A stretch of 64,000 bases of DNA from Opisthorchis felineus (lineage: Eukaryota > Platyhelminthes > Trematoda > Opisthorchiida > Opisthorchiidae): NCBI GenBank assembly GCA_004794785.1, contig SJOL01006392.1, positions 124,936 through 188,935 on the forward strand, read 5' to 3'. The notes under the pieces are model-generated. The model was not told the DNA's origin. It searched no databases and worked only from the letters and a program-made list of their open reading frames with translations. Shown piece by piece: positions 46,401 to 52,215 of the stretch. Both the position numbers and the translations under genes were made by a program. Numbering within the stretch: position 1 is the first letter of the stretch; each line of letters opens with the position of its first letter.

Positions 46401-47103
46401 TGCTCACCCATTTGCAAACATACTATTTTTGCAGGGATTTCTAACGGCACTTAAACAAGAAGTTACTCGCAAGCAGTCTGCGTGGACTTTGGACCAAGTT
46501 GTGCTCGTGAATCGTGTTACCAGACTAAACTTAGAGGATATCAAAGAACATCCGACAGAAGGTGTTTTTGTGCATGGACTACACCTTCAAGGTGCCTGCT
46601 GGGACCATAAAAACGCCCGCCTGGTTGAGCCGCGTTCAAAACAACTGTTCGATTCACTTCCAGTTGTGCACTTGACTGTACACTTGGATTCCAGTCATAG
46701 GGTTTGGTTTGGTGGATTCGAACCTAACGAAGGCTCATTCATAGCAAAACTTAGTCCAAAATCACTGAAGTCGAATTCGGCTGCATCCATCAAATCTATT
46801 GATTTGAGCCTAAAAACGAAGGACAAAACAAGCGCTGCAGGTTCCCAGACTATAAGTGTGCTCACAGCATCCACAACCTCGAATTCGCATTTTGGACGTA
46901 ACAAACTGCAAGAAGCCACACAAGAACAATCGTCCAAGTTGGGAAAACACGCAACTGACACAACTGACATCTATATAGCTCCTGTGTACAAAACGTCCGC
47001 TAGGAGCACGACAGACTTTATAACGACGCTGAAGCTGACTTGCTCCAAAAAATCAGATCACTGGATTTTGCGAAGCGTTGCTGTGCTCGGTGACATACGT
47101 TGA
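2381..47103 (+). CDS. DNAH5/8-like: Axonemal dynein heavy chain, DNAH5/DNAH8 type, 3' part of the gene (14 exons)
   Basis: This is the force-generating ATPase subunit of an axonemal (outer-arm type) dynein, which slides doublet microtubules in cilia and flagella. The 14 exons listed separately join without a frameshift or stop into 1870 codons plus TGA. Every junction keeps the spacing of DNAH5/DNAH8 proteins. Order of parts: AAA4 (residues about 1-280), stalk coiled coil 1, microtubule-binding tip and coiled coil 2 (about 284-640), AAA5 (about 640-830), AAA6 (about 830-1600) and C-terminal domain (about 1600-1870). Ten introns are phase 0 and three are phase 2 (after exons 1, 9 and 11). The tail, linker and AAA1-AAA3 are absent because the window starts inside an upstream intron. 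The family is certain. The DNAH5/8 subtype is inferred from remembered family sequences and is likely but not proven. No sign of decay is seen in any exon. Confidence 0.93.
3808..3844. repeat. TA microsatellite
   Basis: About 17 uninterrupted TA units ending in tataataagc. Confidence 0.98.
4395..4840 (+). mobile_element. Penelope-like element remnant: RT C-terminal part and GIY-YIG endonuclease
   Basis: Translations on the + strand show, in order, [58 protein letters not shown] and, after a frame change, [18 protein letters not shown] and [14 protein letters not shown]. In Penelope-like elements the RT C terminus carries NGYP..FI.KH, then KK.I...(L/V)PFKGD, and the attached GIY-YIG endonuclease carries YIGRTDR.L...L..H.P and SS(I/V)A.HL...GH. 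Stops and at least one frameshift show it is dead. The second copy on the minus strand near 62000 shares the first half of these motifs. The element sits in intron 1 in the sense orientation. Confidence 0.7.
4980..5060 (-). repeat. Repeat family B, antisense fragment just before exon 2
   Basis: Read on the minus strand it gives cagctgggattcag, an altered middle, and gcaaatgagtgtatt, the family B core. It ends about 70 bases from the exon 2 acceptor. Confidence 0.7.
5130..5283 (+). CDS. DNAH5/8-like: Dynein heavy chain exon 2: AAA4 Walker B region
   Basis: Residues 85-136. Borders are gattctcag|CGAAAC and GGATAT|gtgagt, phase 2 in and phase 0 out. The first base completes the serine codon split from exon 1. 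The reading [19 protein letters not shown] fits the AAA4 segment between Walker A and Walker [11 protein letters not shown] is the Walker B strand, here with an acidic DE pair, and [10 protein letters not shown] fits the helix that follows. The acceptor lies only about 70 bases downstream of an antisense copy of repeat family B. Confidence 0.9.
5284..6386. other. Intron 2 (1103 bp), phase 0
   Basis: Only short open frames on both strands. I see no repeat or gene in it. Confidence 0.85.
6387..6827 (+). CDS. DNAH5/8-like: Dynein heavy chain exon 3: distal AAA4
   Basis: Residues 137-283, 147 whole codons. Borders are tcccgcag|TCACCG and AAGCAG|gtatgt. It begins [14 protein letters not shown], the usual start of the AAA4 region after Walker B. 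It continues with [18 protein letters not shown], then [20 protein letters not shown], a hallmark of all dynein heavy chains, and ends [17 protein letters not shown], the strand and helix leading to the stalk. All key positions of the family are present and no stop is seen. Confidence 0.95.
6828..8423. other. Intron 3 (1596 bp), phase 0
   Basis: No gene, RNA or repeat recognised. The short open frames on both strands match nothing I know. Confidence 0.85.
8424..9578 (+). CDS. DNAH5/8-like: Dynein heavy chain exon 4: stalk and microtubule-binding domain
   Basis: Residues 284-668, the longest exon at 385 codons. Borders are tgatttcag|ACATAC and TCGGTA|gtgagt. Coiled coil 1 runs from [20 protein letters not shown] to about base 8760 ([19 protein letters not shown]). 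The microtubule-binding tip follows ([20 protein letters not shown] to [20 protein letters not shown], about 8780-9110). Coiled coil 2 follows ([20 protein letters not shown] to [20 protein letters not shown]). The end ([19 protein letters not shown]) enters AAA5. Stalk length between the conserved prolines looks normal by eye. This part transmits ATPase state to microtubule affinity. Confidence 0.97.
9579..10943. other. Intron 4 (1365 bp), phase 0
   Basis: A short piece of repeat family C (similar to the 3' half of the copies at 51820-52200) is visible at about 9818-9875. Otherwise nothing recognised. Confidence 0.8.
9818..9875 (+). repeat. Repeat family C fragment
   Basis: The block atgattcccattgaggatcg followed by tataacgtgctcccctgcttttcag resembles the 3' part of the family C copy at 52160-52215. 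Confidence 0.5.
10944..11096 (+). CDS. DNAH5/8-like: Dynein heavy chain exon 5: AAA5 start
   Basis: Residues 669-719. Borders are tatttttcag|TTGAAT and ATTACA|gtaagt, phase 0 on both sides. It reads [20 protein letters not shown] and then [13 protein letters not shown], which is the degenerate P-loop of AAA5 (the family usually reads LIDPQTQGKTWIK). The lysine of QGKTW is kept. AAA5 is a structural module in most dyneins, so ATP binding cannot be assumed. Confidence 0.94.
12150..13860 (+). mobile_element. Decayed Ty3/gypsy retrotransposon pol: RT, RNase H, integrase
   Basis: On the + strand, changing frames, I read the order of a gypsy pol. [76 protein letters not shown] and [12 protein letters not shown]. 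RNase H: VAADASVN and [20 protein letters not shown], then [15 protein letters not shown]. Tail: [11 protein letters not shown]. Integrase core: ILVTDKR.QFTSEHF and [10 protein letters not shown]. This is the layout of CsRn1-like gypsy elements known from flukes, a family match made from memory. The RT catalytic YLDD region reads about FNMDG. The zinc-binding H2C2 part of the integrase is missing. Many stops, so it is dead. No LTR pair was found. Confidence 0.82.
12405..12464 (+). mobile_element. Tiny RTE-like 3' end inserted inside the gypsy RT
   Basis: The block gcagtgaagcatcagtgt to the GAT run at 12448-12464 is the same 3' terminus as in the copies at 41738-41792 and 57935-58010 and, reversed, 62733-62815. 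It interrupts the gypsy reading between [11 protein letters not shown] and PLPEYL, where the conserved ADFSTGLN region should be. It looks like an extremely 5'-truncated insertion. Confidence 0.65.
14951..15106 (+). CDS. DNAH5/8-like: Dynein heavy chain exon 6: AAA5 core
   Basis: Residues 720-771. Borders are tggttctcag|GTGACT and AAAGTG|gtgagt, phase 0. The peptide [20 protein letters not shown] and then [20 protein letters not shown] match the AAA5 stretch that in relatives reads FRTHLEDSLSLGRPLLIEDI. The donor is placed before the second GTG because gtgagt is the stronger site and because it gives the correct spacing to exon 7. Confidence 0.93.
15107..17279. other. Intron 6 (2173 bp), phase 0
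   Basis: It contains an exon-like 48 bp block at 15238-15285, discussed in the findings. No repeat or gene is otherwise recognised. Confidence 0.8.
17280..17462 (+). CDS. DNAH5/8-like: Dynein heavy chain exon 7: AAA5 distal part
   Basis: Residues 772-832. Borders are acaaacag|ATTACT and AGAGCA|gtgagt, phase 0. The acceptor was chosen because [20 protein letters not shown] then aligns without a gap to the family's VKVGDKE...FRLYITTKL. The later AG before CAATGC would drop GDK. It continues [20 protein letters not shown] and [14 protein letters not shown]. The acceptor's pyrimidine tract is weak, which suggests a suboptimal splice site. Confidence 0.92.
17463..18431. other. Intron 7 (969 bp), phase 0
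   Basis: The shortest intron in the window. Nothing recognised in it. Confidence 0.85.
18432..19103 (+). CDS. DNAH5/8-like: Dynein heavy chain exon 8: AAA5 to AAA6 connection
   Basis: Residues 833-1056, 224 codons. Borders are cacatttcag|AAGGTT and CAGCAT|gtatgt. Landmarks are [20 protein letters not shown], then [70 protein letters not shown] and [20 protein letters not shown]. These match DNAH5/8 point for point, including the RGS(I/L)(L/M)YF and CP.KP..WI signatures. The 11.4 kb intron that follows is by far the longest in the window. Confidence 0.97.
19195..19385 (+). repeat. Repeat family A (tRNA-derived SINE)
   Basis: Contains ctactgaccggaaggtcc, the B box ggttcgaaccc, and the shared body ending cgaaagggtactacagctg. 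The A box region is worn (gattgagtgattaaag). The copy lies 90 bases after exon 8 in sense orientation. Confidence 0.8.
19806..20177 (+). other. Unassigned open frame of 123 codons in intron 8
   Basis: It opens with ATG and ends with TAA, and is the longest intronic open frame in this region. Its peptide ([33 protein letters not shown]) matches nothing I recognise. An acceptor-like atcacctttcgcag lies inside it at about 19848-19861. It could be a relic exon, a retroelement piece or chance. I do not call it a gene. Confidence 0.25.
20405..20615 (+). repeat. Repeat family A (tRNA-derived SINE), best-preserved copy
   Basis: The head carries a pol III A box TGGCTCAGTAG at 20431-20441 and a B box GGTTCAAACCC at 20475-20485. 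The 44-base start-to-start spacing is that of a tRNA gene. The first 18 bases of the head (gggcggaatggctcagta) are duplicated in tandem at 20405-20422 and 20423-20440. The tRNA-unrelated body runs to gaaagggtgctacagctg, then a short A/T tail. It does not fold as a complete tRNA, so I call it a SINE and not a tRNA gene. Confidence 0.85.
21010..21215 (+). repeat. Repeat family B, nearly full copy
   Basis: Shows the family blocks in order: cagatttagctgggatt, gcaaatgagtgtatttcgc, ggttcaagtagaac, ccaagaagggtgaaaccg, gtgggctg and ttgtgagtagtg. It defines the element as about 200 bases long. Confidence 0.8.
23280..23520 (-). repeat. Repeat family D, inverted copy
   Basis: Carries gcgaggagaatgt, tggcggtgcgatcac, gacaagccagagcaggc and gacaggtaggtgcag, which are the reverse complements, in reverse order, of blocks at 745-990. 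The two copies are diverged, so they are old. Confidence 0.6.
29648..29669. repeat. TA microsatellite
   Basis: About 10 TA units in intron 8. Confidence 0.95.
30060..30155 (+). repeat. Repeat family B, partial copy
   Basis: Reads actcataatagagagagatt, aagctggattcaggtgagt and aaatgagagtattta, a worn version of the family core. Confidence 0.65.
30525..30742 (+). CDS. DNAH5/8-like: Dynein heavy chain exon 9: AAA6
   Basis: Residues 1057-1128 plus two bases. Borders are ctgcactcag|ATCATT and CCGAACA|gtgagt, so the donor splits a codon (phase 2). The reading [20 protein letters not shown] followed by [20 protein letters not shown] and [20 protein letters not shown] fits the AAA6 segment whose relatives read LLLIRSWCPDRT...ARKYI. 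In the true frame there is no stop; ORF searches miss the exon because it lacks an ATG and another frame looks longer. It was found by phase and homology. Confidence 0.93.
30743..32939. other. Intron 9 (2197 bp), phase 2
   Basis: Contains an antisense family A SINE at 31395-31612 and a short family B end at about 32335-32390. The rest shows nothing recognisable. Confidence 0.8.
31395..31612 (-). repeat. Repeat family A (tRNA-derived SINE), antisense copy
   Basis: On the minus strand it runs from gatggctccatggttagagc through taccggaaggtc, ctaggcttgggcaacctgg and cgggtggcatggcagctagg to gaaagggtgtcacagctg. The B box is damaged (gtctcgacttc). Confidence 0.8.
32940..33693 (+). CDS. DNAH5/8-like: Dynein heavy chain exon 10: AAA6 with a long insertion
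   Basis: Residues 1129-1380. Borders are taccgctag|GTTAGT and AACAGC|gtgagt, phase 2 in and phase 0 out. The first G completes the Gln codon of exon 9. Landmarks are [99 protein letters not shown] and [20 protein letters not shown]. Between the LQNCHL helix and DSFRLW there are about 50 residues (bases 33187-33339) where relatives have about 10. The extra part is polar and Ser/Thr/Asn rich. The frame stays open through it and no splice pair removes it cleanly, so it is probably translated. Confidence 0.95.
33694..35474. other. Intron 10 (1781 bp), phase 0
   Basis: No repeat, RNA or gene recognised. It ends in a strong pyrimidine tract before exon 11. Confidence 0.85.
35475..35737 (+). CDS. 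DNAH5/8-like: Dynein heavy chain exon 11: AAA6 distal part
   Basis: Residues 1381-1467 plus two bases. Borders are caattttag|ACTTTG and CATCGA|gtaagt, phase 0 in and phase 2 out. It reads [20 protein letters not shown], then [19 protein letters not shown] and [20 protein letters not shown], ending FHLHANADI. The family signature RYMIGE(V/I)QYGGR(V/I)T and the closing HPNADI motif are both visible. The acceptor has a strong pyrimidine tract (a T run at 35458-35465). Confidence 0.95.
36868..36935 (+). repeat. Repeat family E, left of the gap
   Basis: The block gatgacgtcatctcgagtg, then gatgatgaaat and ggctcagcgaacaaacc, recurs in better form at 37455-37530 and partly at 49262-49296. Confidence 0.6.
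37060..37271. repeat. TA microsatellite containing an assembly gap of 159 N (37076-37234)
   Basis: TA repeats stand on both sides of the N block (37060-37075 and 37235-37271). The gap length is what the assembler placed and may not be the real length. Confidence 0.95.
37386..37530 (+). repeat. Repeat family E, right of the gap
   Basis: Contains gatgtcacctcgattggtga, then gatgaaacgtttgcaatcc and agctcggcgaacagacc. The open frame across it is incidental. Confidence 0.65.
38889..39300 (+). CDS. DNAH5/8-like: Dynein heavy chain exon 12: end of AAA6
   Basis: Residues 1468-1605. Borders are ccttacag|CTATTC and ATCAAG|gtaacg. The first C completes a GAC (Asp) codon started in exon 11, giving [19 protein letters not shown]. 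It continues [40 protein letters not shown] and [20 protein letters not shown], ending [11 protein letters not shown]. The open frame extends upstream of the acceptor (to 38791), but that part has no family match and is intron. Confidence 0.95.
40425..40870 (+). mobile_element. RTE-like non-LTR retrotransposon, 3' coding end (part 1)
   Basis: The translation shows [20 protein letters not shown], a frame change, then [60 protein letters not shown] and RDMVANRCQ. This W.GHVLRM...RLP.R ... GGQPLTW..GMK ... LPGWGPRD pattern is the C terminus of a non-LTR polyprotein very common in fluke genomes; the RTE assignment is my inference. It aligns with the copy at 57345-58010 up to gtgtgggcacctcg, where this copy is interrupted. 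It is 5' truncated and has stops. Confidence 0.75.
40871..41654 (+). mobile_element. R2/NeSL-type non-LTR element: restriction-like endonuclease end, nested insertion
   Basis: One open frame covers [53 protein letters not shown] and [22 protein letters not shown] at 40971-40976, Asp 12 residues later at 41013-41015, and the following KKQK fit the PD-x12-D and K motif of the PD-(D/E)XK endonuclease that ends R2, NeSL and related elements. The (I/T)S.RG......SA......LGL block is typical of that C terminus. The flanks on both sides belong to another element, so this is a 5'-truncated insertion about 780 bases long. It ends in aataaacgataaagtata at about 41634-41654. Confidence 0.75.
41655..41792 (+). 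mobile_element. RTE-like non-LTR retrotransposon, 3' UTR (part 2)
   Basis: The block caatcccttccctgtcc, then taataaggctttcaaataag and gcagcgaagcatcagtgttg, ending in a GAT-rich tail, matches 57868-58010. It is the 3' UTR of the element interrupted at 40870. Confidence 0.7.
41795..41870 (+). mobile_element. Fragment of second non-LTR family
   Basis: The block tccacacgttacgctggtta, then gaggaccgttcgcctcg, matches the GHVLRM...RLPRR coding region of the element at 54480-54860 (tccataggttacgctggtta ... gaagaccgtctgcctcg). It starts directly after the GAT tail of the previous element. Confidence 0.6.
42960..43075 (-). mobile_element. Possible pogo/Tigger-like DDE transposase scrap
   Basis: The minus strand reads [10 protein letters not shown], then in another frame [13 protein letters not shown] and GIVQRL.SNF. 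Pogo-type transposases have LLLDN..(S/A)HP followed about 25 residues later by FLPPN.TSL.QP.DQG(I/V)I. The spacing fits and the second motif is badly worn. No terminal inverted repeats were found. Moderate to low confidence. Confidence 0.4.
43396..43442. repeat. ATA microsatellite
   Basis: About 15 units of taa/ata. Confidence 0.97.
43808..43936 (+). CDS. DNAH5/8-like: Dynein heavy chain exon 13: start of C-terminal domain
   Basis: Residues 1606-1648, 43 codons. Borders are ttcaacag|TGTTCC and CCACAG|gtaaat, phase 0. It reads [20 protein letters not shown] then QLYTWL and [12 protein letters not shown]. This is the near-invariant (V/S)W.S...LGFWF..L..R ... FW(M/L)(T/S)GFFNPQ stretch that opens the dynein C-terminal domain. 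Exon 14 continues with GFLTA exactly as in all relatives. Confidence 0.96.
45345..45560 (+). repeat. Repeat family B, + copy
   Basis: Carries ttggtaaggttgctgaagaa, tttcagctgggattcag, gatgagccccaagaagggtg and a final ttatgaatc. It lies head to head with the next copy. Confidence 0.75.
45650..45900 (-). repeat. Repeat family B, antisense copy
   Basis: Shows aaatacacttatttgcac, gggagactcacctaaatcc, cccataaggttgcagaa and gacagcccatgaccggttcc, all reverse complements of family blocks. Confidence 0.75.
46435..47103 (+). CDS. DNAH5/8-like: Dynein heavy chain exon 14 (last): C-terminal domain with a long insertion, stop TGA
   Basis: Residues 1649-1870 and TGA at 47101. The acceptor is ctatttttgcag|GGATTT. 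It begins [20 protein letters not shown], then [18 protein letters not shown] and [13 protein letters not shown], and ends [20 protein letters not shown]...[15 protein letters not shown]. Relatives have about 10 residues between the LPV(L/V)H strand and Y.(C/A)P(I/V)YK. Here there are about 94 (bases 46687-46968), a Ser/Thr/Lys-rich, low-complexity insertion. The very end (HWILRGVALLCDIK in relatives) is kept, so the frame is intact and the protein is complete at its C terminus. Confidence 0.96.
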   Translation, partial: GFLTALKQEVTRKQSAWTLDQVVLVNRVTRLNLEDIKEHPTEGVFVHGLHLQGACWDHKNARLVEPRSKQLFDSLPVVHLTVHLDSSHRVWFGGFEPNEGSFIAKLSPKSLKSNSAASIKSIDLSLKTKDKTSAAGSQTISVLTASTTSNSHFGRNKLQEATQEQSSKLGKHATDTTDIYIAPVYKTSARSTTDFITTLKLTCSKKSDHWILRSVAVLGDIR

Positions 47104-47360
47104 TTCTCCTCCATCGGTAGAAGCGCCAACATTAAATCATTTCTTGAATGTTTTTCTATTTGTAAGACTAAATGTTTTGTTACTATTCACTATATTTGTC
47201 GTTATCTCCTTGTCATGTTCATTTGTTCGGCAGTTACACACCTTCATCGTCAGCCACATCTATTTTTCACTTGGTACATCTAAGCAAAGCATGTCAGATG
47301 TTCAACATGGTTTTTTACGCCCCAGCGATTAAATTCCCCGAATAAAGTAATAGAACAGTT
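47104..47360 (+). promoter_or_regulatory. Dynein 3' UTR with poly(A) signal AATAAA at 47341-47346
   Basis: The first canonical AATAAA after the stop is 238 bases downstream, at 47341-47346, followed within 20-30 bases by a T/G-containing stretch. That is a plausible 3' end for the dynein mRNA. The cleavage site is inferred. Confidence 0.6.
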
Positions 47361-49198
47361 TGAAACAGGTGCTTGAAAGCCACACAGCTTTGCATTCATT
47401 CATCAGAATGTGGCCAGAGGAAAAAATAGCAGAGATGGGAGCGCAGGGCCTTGTTCGGAGCAAGCATTTCAGTGAATGAACCCATACAGACAACAGAAAC
47501 TTCATTGCTATCTATAAACGGACACAGCCTTTCTCGGCACGCACAAGGCCAGCCACAAGCTGGATTCTGTGAGGCGGCCACACCGATAACGTCCTGTCTA
47601 TCACTTCAGAATTTACTCCTCTTGAGCCTCCGTGACGGAGCTCACGGAGCGCAGCACAATGTGTAGTGGGAGGTGTCTCTGAGGGAGCGACGCATGATCG
47701 GACCACAAGTCACCGTATGAAATAAATTGCAGTCCCTGTTGTGTGACCGAAACATAAAAAAAAACTTACTCAGTGTCACTTTTAAAACCATACGAACTGT
47801 CGACAGCTTGGTCGCAATCCTTTCATCGATAGGCAGGGTTACCCCATCAGTGCATTGATGACCCTAAACAACATGGCATGAATTACGATTAGTTTGGTGC
47901 CGCACAACTTCTTTCCGGTAATGCCATCATAACTCTGCGGAGAGGAATTTACCTTCCTTTCGGAACCACCGAAAAGAAAATTCCCTATGGACGGATAACA
48001 TTGTTGTGGGGTTTCCAAATTTTCGTTAGGTGGTCTCAGCCCCAGCGTCTTTTGGATAAGCTGACAAGCCTGACGGCCCTGGGCAAGTACTTCTATAAAT
48101 TACTACATATCTAATATTATTTAAGTGATATTTAGGACCTACGTTTTTTTCCCATTCAATGCATATTTGAACTTTCGTTTGAAAAACCCAAGCGTCAGAC
48201 CCTCACTCGAACACGTGGATTTTGCACGGTGATGAATCGCCCATCGGCCATCCGTCGTCGCTGGATTACACTCGTTCCCTTAAAAAAAAGGTCACTGAAC
48301 GTAGATCCATCTACTAAAACACTACTGGCTTAGCGAAAACCGAACGGTTATCGATTTCCAATGGCAAAATATACGCGAGTTTGTTTTATCTTAATTACTG
48401 ATAAATATCCTCCACAGGTAAACTGTACAACTTTCGTATGCACTAATAACGCGGCTGTTTGTGTGTCTTAGCGTCCAAAATGCGCACATCAATTTCCAGA
48501 ACGTTTGATTGATGTATCAGTTTTGTACCTCAATGGTGGTGGACAAATTCGGCAATTTGAACGTCAGGTGTAAACAACGTTTGCAACAAGCATCGCATTA
48601 CGGTGTTCTGCATATTCCACATCAACACAACGTGCTCGAAAATAGAAAGTCATCTACACGCCCACTCAGTCACTTCAGATGAATGATTACATGCTATCCG
48701 ACGACTTATAGCAGAATACAGGACTTCACACAAGACTTTGTTTTCTCCCTATGTAGTTGGTCTCGATCGATTAACACTGATGAAGCAAAGAACCGTCATA
48801 GAAAGAAAAGCAGTGTTCGTATCTTAAAGTCGCGTCAACTAAATTTGTCGTAGTGCATGATACAAAGATTTTGGTTAGGTGAAAGAGGGCTAGTTTATAC
48901 GAACTATTAGTTTGAGTTTCTGGGACTTGAACCTTATGACGCATCTTGCGTTGGCCTCACGCTGGACGACTATCCATTCCCTGTACTGACAACTCCAGCA
49001 GACTGAGTCCATCTTTCCTAGGATCAAACTGCATTCTTAACCCGGCTCTGAATTTACCGTTCACTCTGGAATTTGATACACAAGAGAAGCCGTCTAAAAC
49101 AAGACAGCATTTTTTAATTGTTCGCATTTTCCCCATGCAAGTCTCCAGTAACGGTAGCTGATCAGGTGGCTGCTAACCGGTTTGTGAAGCTTCGCAGT

Positions 49199-49340
49199 TC
49201 TCTTGCAAACGTTTCGTCATCAGTCAAGAAGACGTCACCAGTGCGTACCGCGCATTGATGTTGTCTCCTCGACTGGTGATGAAACGTTTGTAAATCAACC
49301 GATTGTTACCAAAGTTTTCCGAAAACGTTTGTAAGGTAAT
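49199..49340. repeat. Repeat family E, inverted pair
   Basis: Left arm gcaaacgtttcgtcatcagt with gacgtcacca, right arm gactggtgatgaaacgtttg. The arms are reverse complements separated by about 30 bases, so the transcript could form a hairpin. Confidence 0.65.
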
Positions 49341-51819
49341 TAATTACAAGCTCGGTGTACAGATCAAGTGGTCAACGCACTCCAGCTATCAACATTCTGA
49401 TACGTTTCCCAAGCCCGAAAAAGCCGTATTCCGATTATCTACAAGGTGTGGACTTACGTAGTTGTTTCGGTTTTGAAATCCAAGTAGTTTATTATTGAAC
49501 TTTATCGAAAATCCTCGGAGACACTGTGTAAACCGGAACTTTTTGCTGTCACTTGGAATTTGACCTGTCTGTTGAACAGCTCAACTATCTGGGAGTCACT
49601 TTTTACTATGCTGTCAAACTAAGACGCAGTTATTGGTGTACAACTTCTTTGTCGTGCTTGCTAACGAAAAGGGCAGTGGTTTCATCTACCCTAATCAATG
49701 TAATCCTTCGAATATTGTTATTGATTTATTTTTGGGCCAACCAAACAGACTTGACAACGAAAAAGGTGTCTCTCGAGTCAGTCACTCTGTTATGTTCCTC
49801 AGCTTATCAATGGCTGAAGGCACTGGCTCACATATCAAAGTTCATCGGTTGAAACCAAGAAGGGAGTCAGTATTACATGACAGTCCTTGAAAATGAAATG
49901 AGAAATACAGGATTGAGTGCTTGGCTAGTGTTTTACCCCTTGTCATCCACAGAGAAAATCGAAATAATTCATGTGACTCTGGAGTCAGAAAGTGTCAAAC
50001 ATGACATCAAACATGAAGAAACAACCCACAACAATAACCTACAAAGGCTCATTAGGTGTGCTGCTGACGTGAACCCCAGAAAACGGAGCACTGTGCGTTA
50101 AGCACAAATTGTTATAGACTTAGTCTAGGGTCATTTGAGTGGCCTAGTATTGCTACACGAACCAAAGTCGACTGACTACATTACACAGTACCCACTTTCA
50201 GTCCGGATGACCCAGTGGCTTACCGGGGTTCGTACCACACACGGTTACTTTCAGCTTGTCTGCAGAACTCATCCATACTGTTTCAGAAACAAAGAAGTAC
50301 ACCAGTTTTAGGAAGTTTCTCATTAAGACAGGACCAGAAGGGACAGAAAAGAGAGAAAAAAATTGAACACAGTCCAGATGATTATTTAATAACCGCGTTT
50401 AAAATCCGTAAAATTCTAAGCTTTTCGATCAGTAGCTTGCCATGGTTCTTGATTATTACTGATCGTTCTTATCTTTGTGTTCAGATAAGTGAGACGGTCA
50501 GCCACACTGATACATTGGTAGATTGATGAATCATATCTCAATATAGCGGCGGAGGTGAATAAGACTGCTGTATCTATATTATCGGAAGACTTAGCTGATC
50601 TGCCGTTGTAAGTAAACAAAGTGGCTTGACTCTTCAGAAAGAAATTTCCAACATCCACTAGATTTTTATCTCCCCGAGAGAAACATAACTTCGAACGCCG
50701 GCTGATAAGCAATTTTATTGCGTAACGTAATAGTGTGAGTAACATACACAAGGGTATGATCTAGTGAAGCATTCAGTCGCGCAGTTCACGTCGCTTTACC
50801 TACTGTTGATTGGATCCTCTACTTGGAGCTTCTTCGTTAGAGGGCACGTGCGACTTGTGGGATATTTTCATTCCTGAGCACACGAGAATGGTCAGACATT
50901 CTTGACTGGATCGGTAGAATCCGACCATCTTGTAGGAACAGAACTTGTTTGCGTAACCTACCAGCCCTTCATGCCAATTCTGTGGCATTTGAAGTACCAC
51001 ACCAAAATCCAGTGTTCATCTGAGAATTCAGATGAAGCATGATCTTCTCCCTTGTAGTCTGAACTTCAGTAGCTTATGCTTGTCCGTGTCACCTTCCTCA
51101 CAAATCAATAACCACTGTCTGTCGAGTTGGTGTGAATTTCTCAACAACAGATGCCACAGGGATCGAAGGTTTATTTGATTATGTAGAAGTAGATGTAAAA
51201 TTGTTCCAACGATGAAGTGTTTTCTCGTTGAAGGTCAAGTTTGCTGTGATTCTTTTACCAGAGACCTTTAAGCATACTGAGTCTAAGAAGTGTATCGTTT
51301 CTGCGAACGCTTGCTGATGGCCCACTGGGAATCTGGTTTTCGAAACGTTCTTATAAGAAAACGTAAACATCAGATAGACCGTGCAATAGATTGGAGTACC
51401 TCTTGTAATGGAAAGTGTATTTTGTGCCACAGGCTAAGCTAGGCAAAGGGAATTTAAATGCCCCTTCTTCATGCGAACCCCACTCTAGACAGCTCTACCA
51501 GAAGCAAACCGTGTTTACTATTCACATTTCCTTTTACATTATTAGTACAGCACCCGTTTTTTATAGGAAACCTCCGCCTAAGAAAGTTGTGAACGATTGT
51601 GATTCATTTGTTTGCTCTGCAAAGCTCTCAGTAATCCAGCAGGAAACTTTAAAACTATAATTTAACACTGAAGCACGGAAACAACCACTACCGTACTGTT
51701 GACCAACGATTTCCTCTGTGACTTAGATAAAACGGAATGGAGCTAGGTGTGATTCATCTGTTGACTAATTCAGACAATTAGCTGACTTTTCAGTTGAGAT
51801 ATCATTCTGTGAGTGGGGA

Positions 51820-51965
51820 CGCTGGAAAGCCGAGAAGCACTGTACTGATTGGAAATCATCAGCAGTGTGCATCTCACGAAACTCCAGTAGGGAGTTTCCA
51901 ACCGTCGACTTTCCGGCTGGTAGCGCAAACACTTACCCCTTCGATCACGAGCCGCTGATCCGCAG
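51820..51965 (-). repeat. Repeat family C, antisense copy
   Basis: On the minus strand it reads ggctcgtgatcgaaggggta, ggaaagtcgacggttggaaa, tgagatgcacactgctgatg, matching the copy 100 bases to its right. Confidence 0.6.
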
Positions 51966-52065
51966 GGCGGTTAACTAGCACTTAGGATATAGCGCTGCTC
52001 ATCCTTCAATCACGGAAACTACCCCATGTGGTCACGTGGTGACTGGCTTCTCGAGTGACGACTTC

Positions 52066-52215
52066 TCACACTGCTTGTGGCCGAACGGTCAAGTGTTCAG
52101 ACTATCAACCGGGAGGTGGCGTGTTCGAAACTTCCTGAAAGTCTATGAGATGCGCACTACTGATGATTCCCAATAGAGATGAAATAGCTGTACAGTGCTT
52201 TCCAGATTTTCAGAA
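52066..52215 (+). repeat. Repeat family C, + copy, tRNA-like head
   Basis: The head tgtggccgaacggtcaag resembles an A box and gtgttcgaaacttc a B box, with about 45 bases between their starts. The body is gagatgcgcactactgatga to gattttcag. It may be a second, tRNA-derived SINE family. Confidence 0.55.

Larger units (their letters stand above)
43937..46434. other. Intron 13 (2498 bp), phase 0
   Basis: Two family B copies in opposite orientation lie at 45345-45560 (+) and 45650-45900 (-). Bases 43940-45340 show only short open frames I cannot name. Confidence 0.8.

Noticed and set aside
46327..46434. Upstream extension of the exon 14 frame
   Set aside because: GFLTA must follow FFNPQ from exon 13, and ctatttttgcag is a strong acceptor there.
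51180..51430. A third Penelope-like RT on the minus strand (HFLDSVCL, EKTLHRW)
   Set aside because: Only FLD and a weak YRKPTW-like motif align; the expected motifs before and after are absent.
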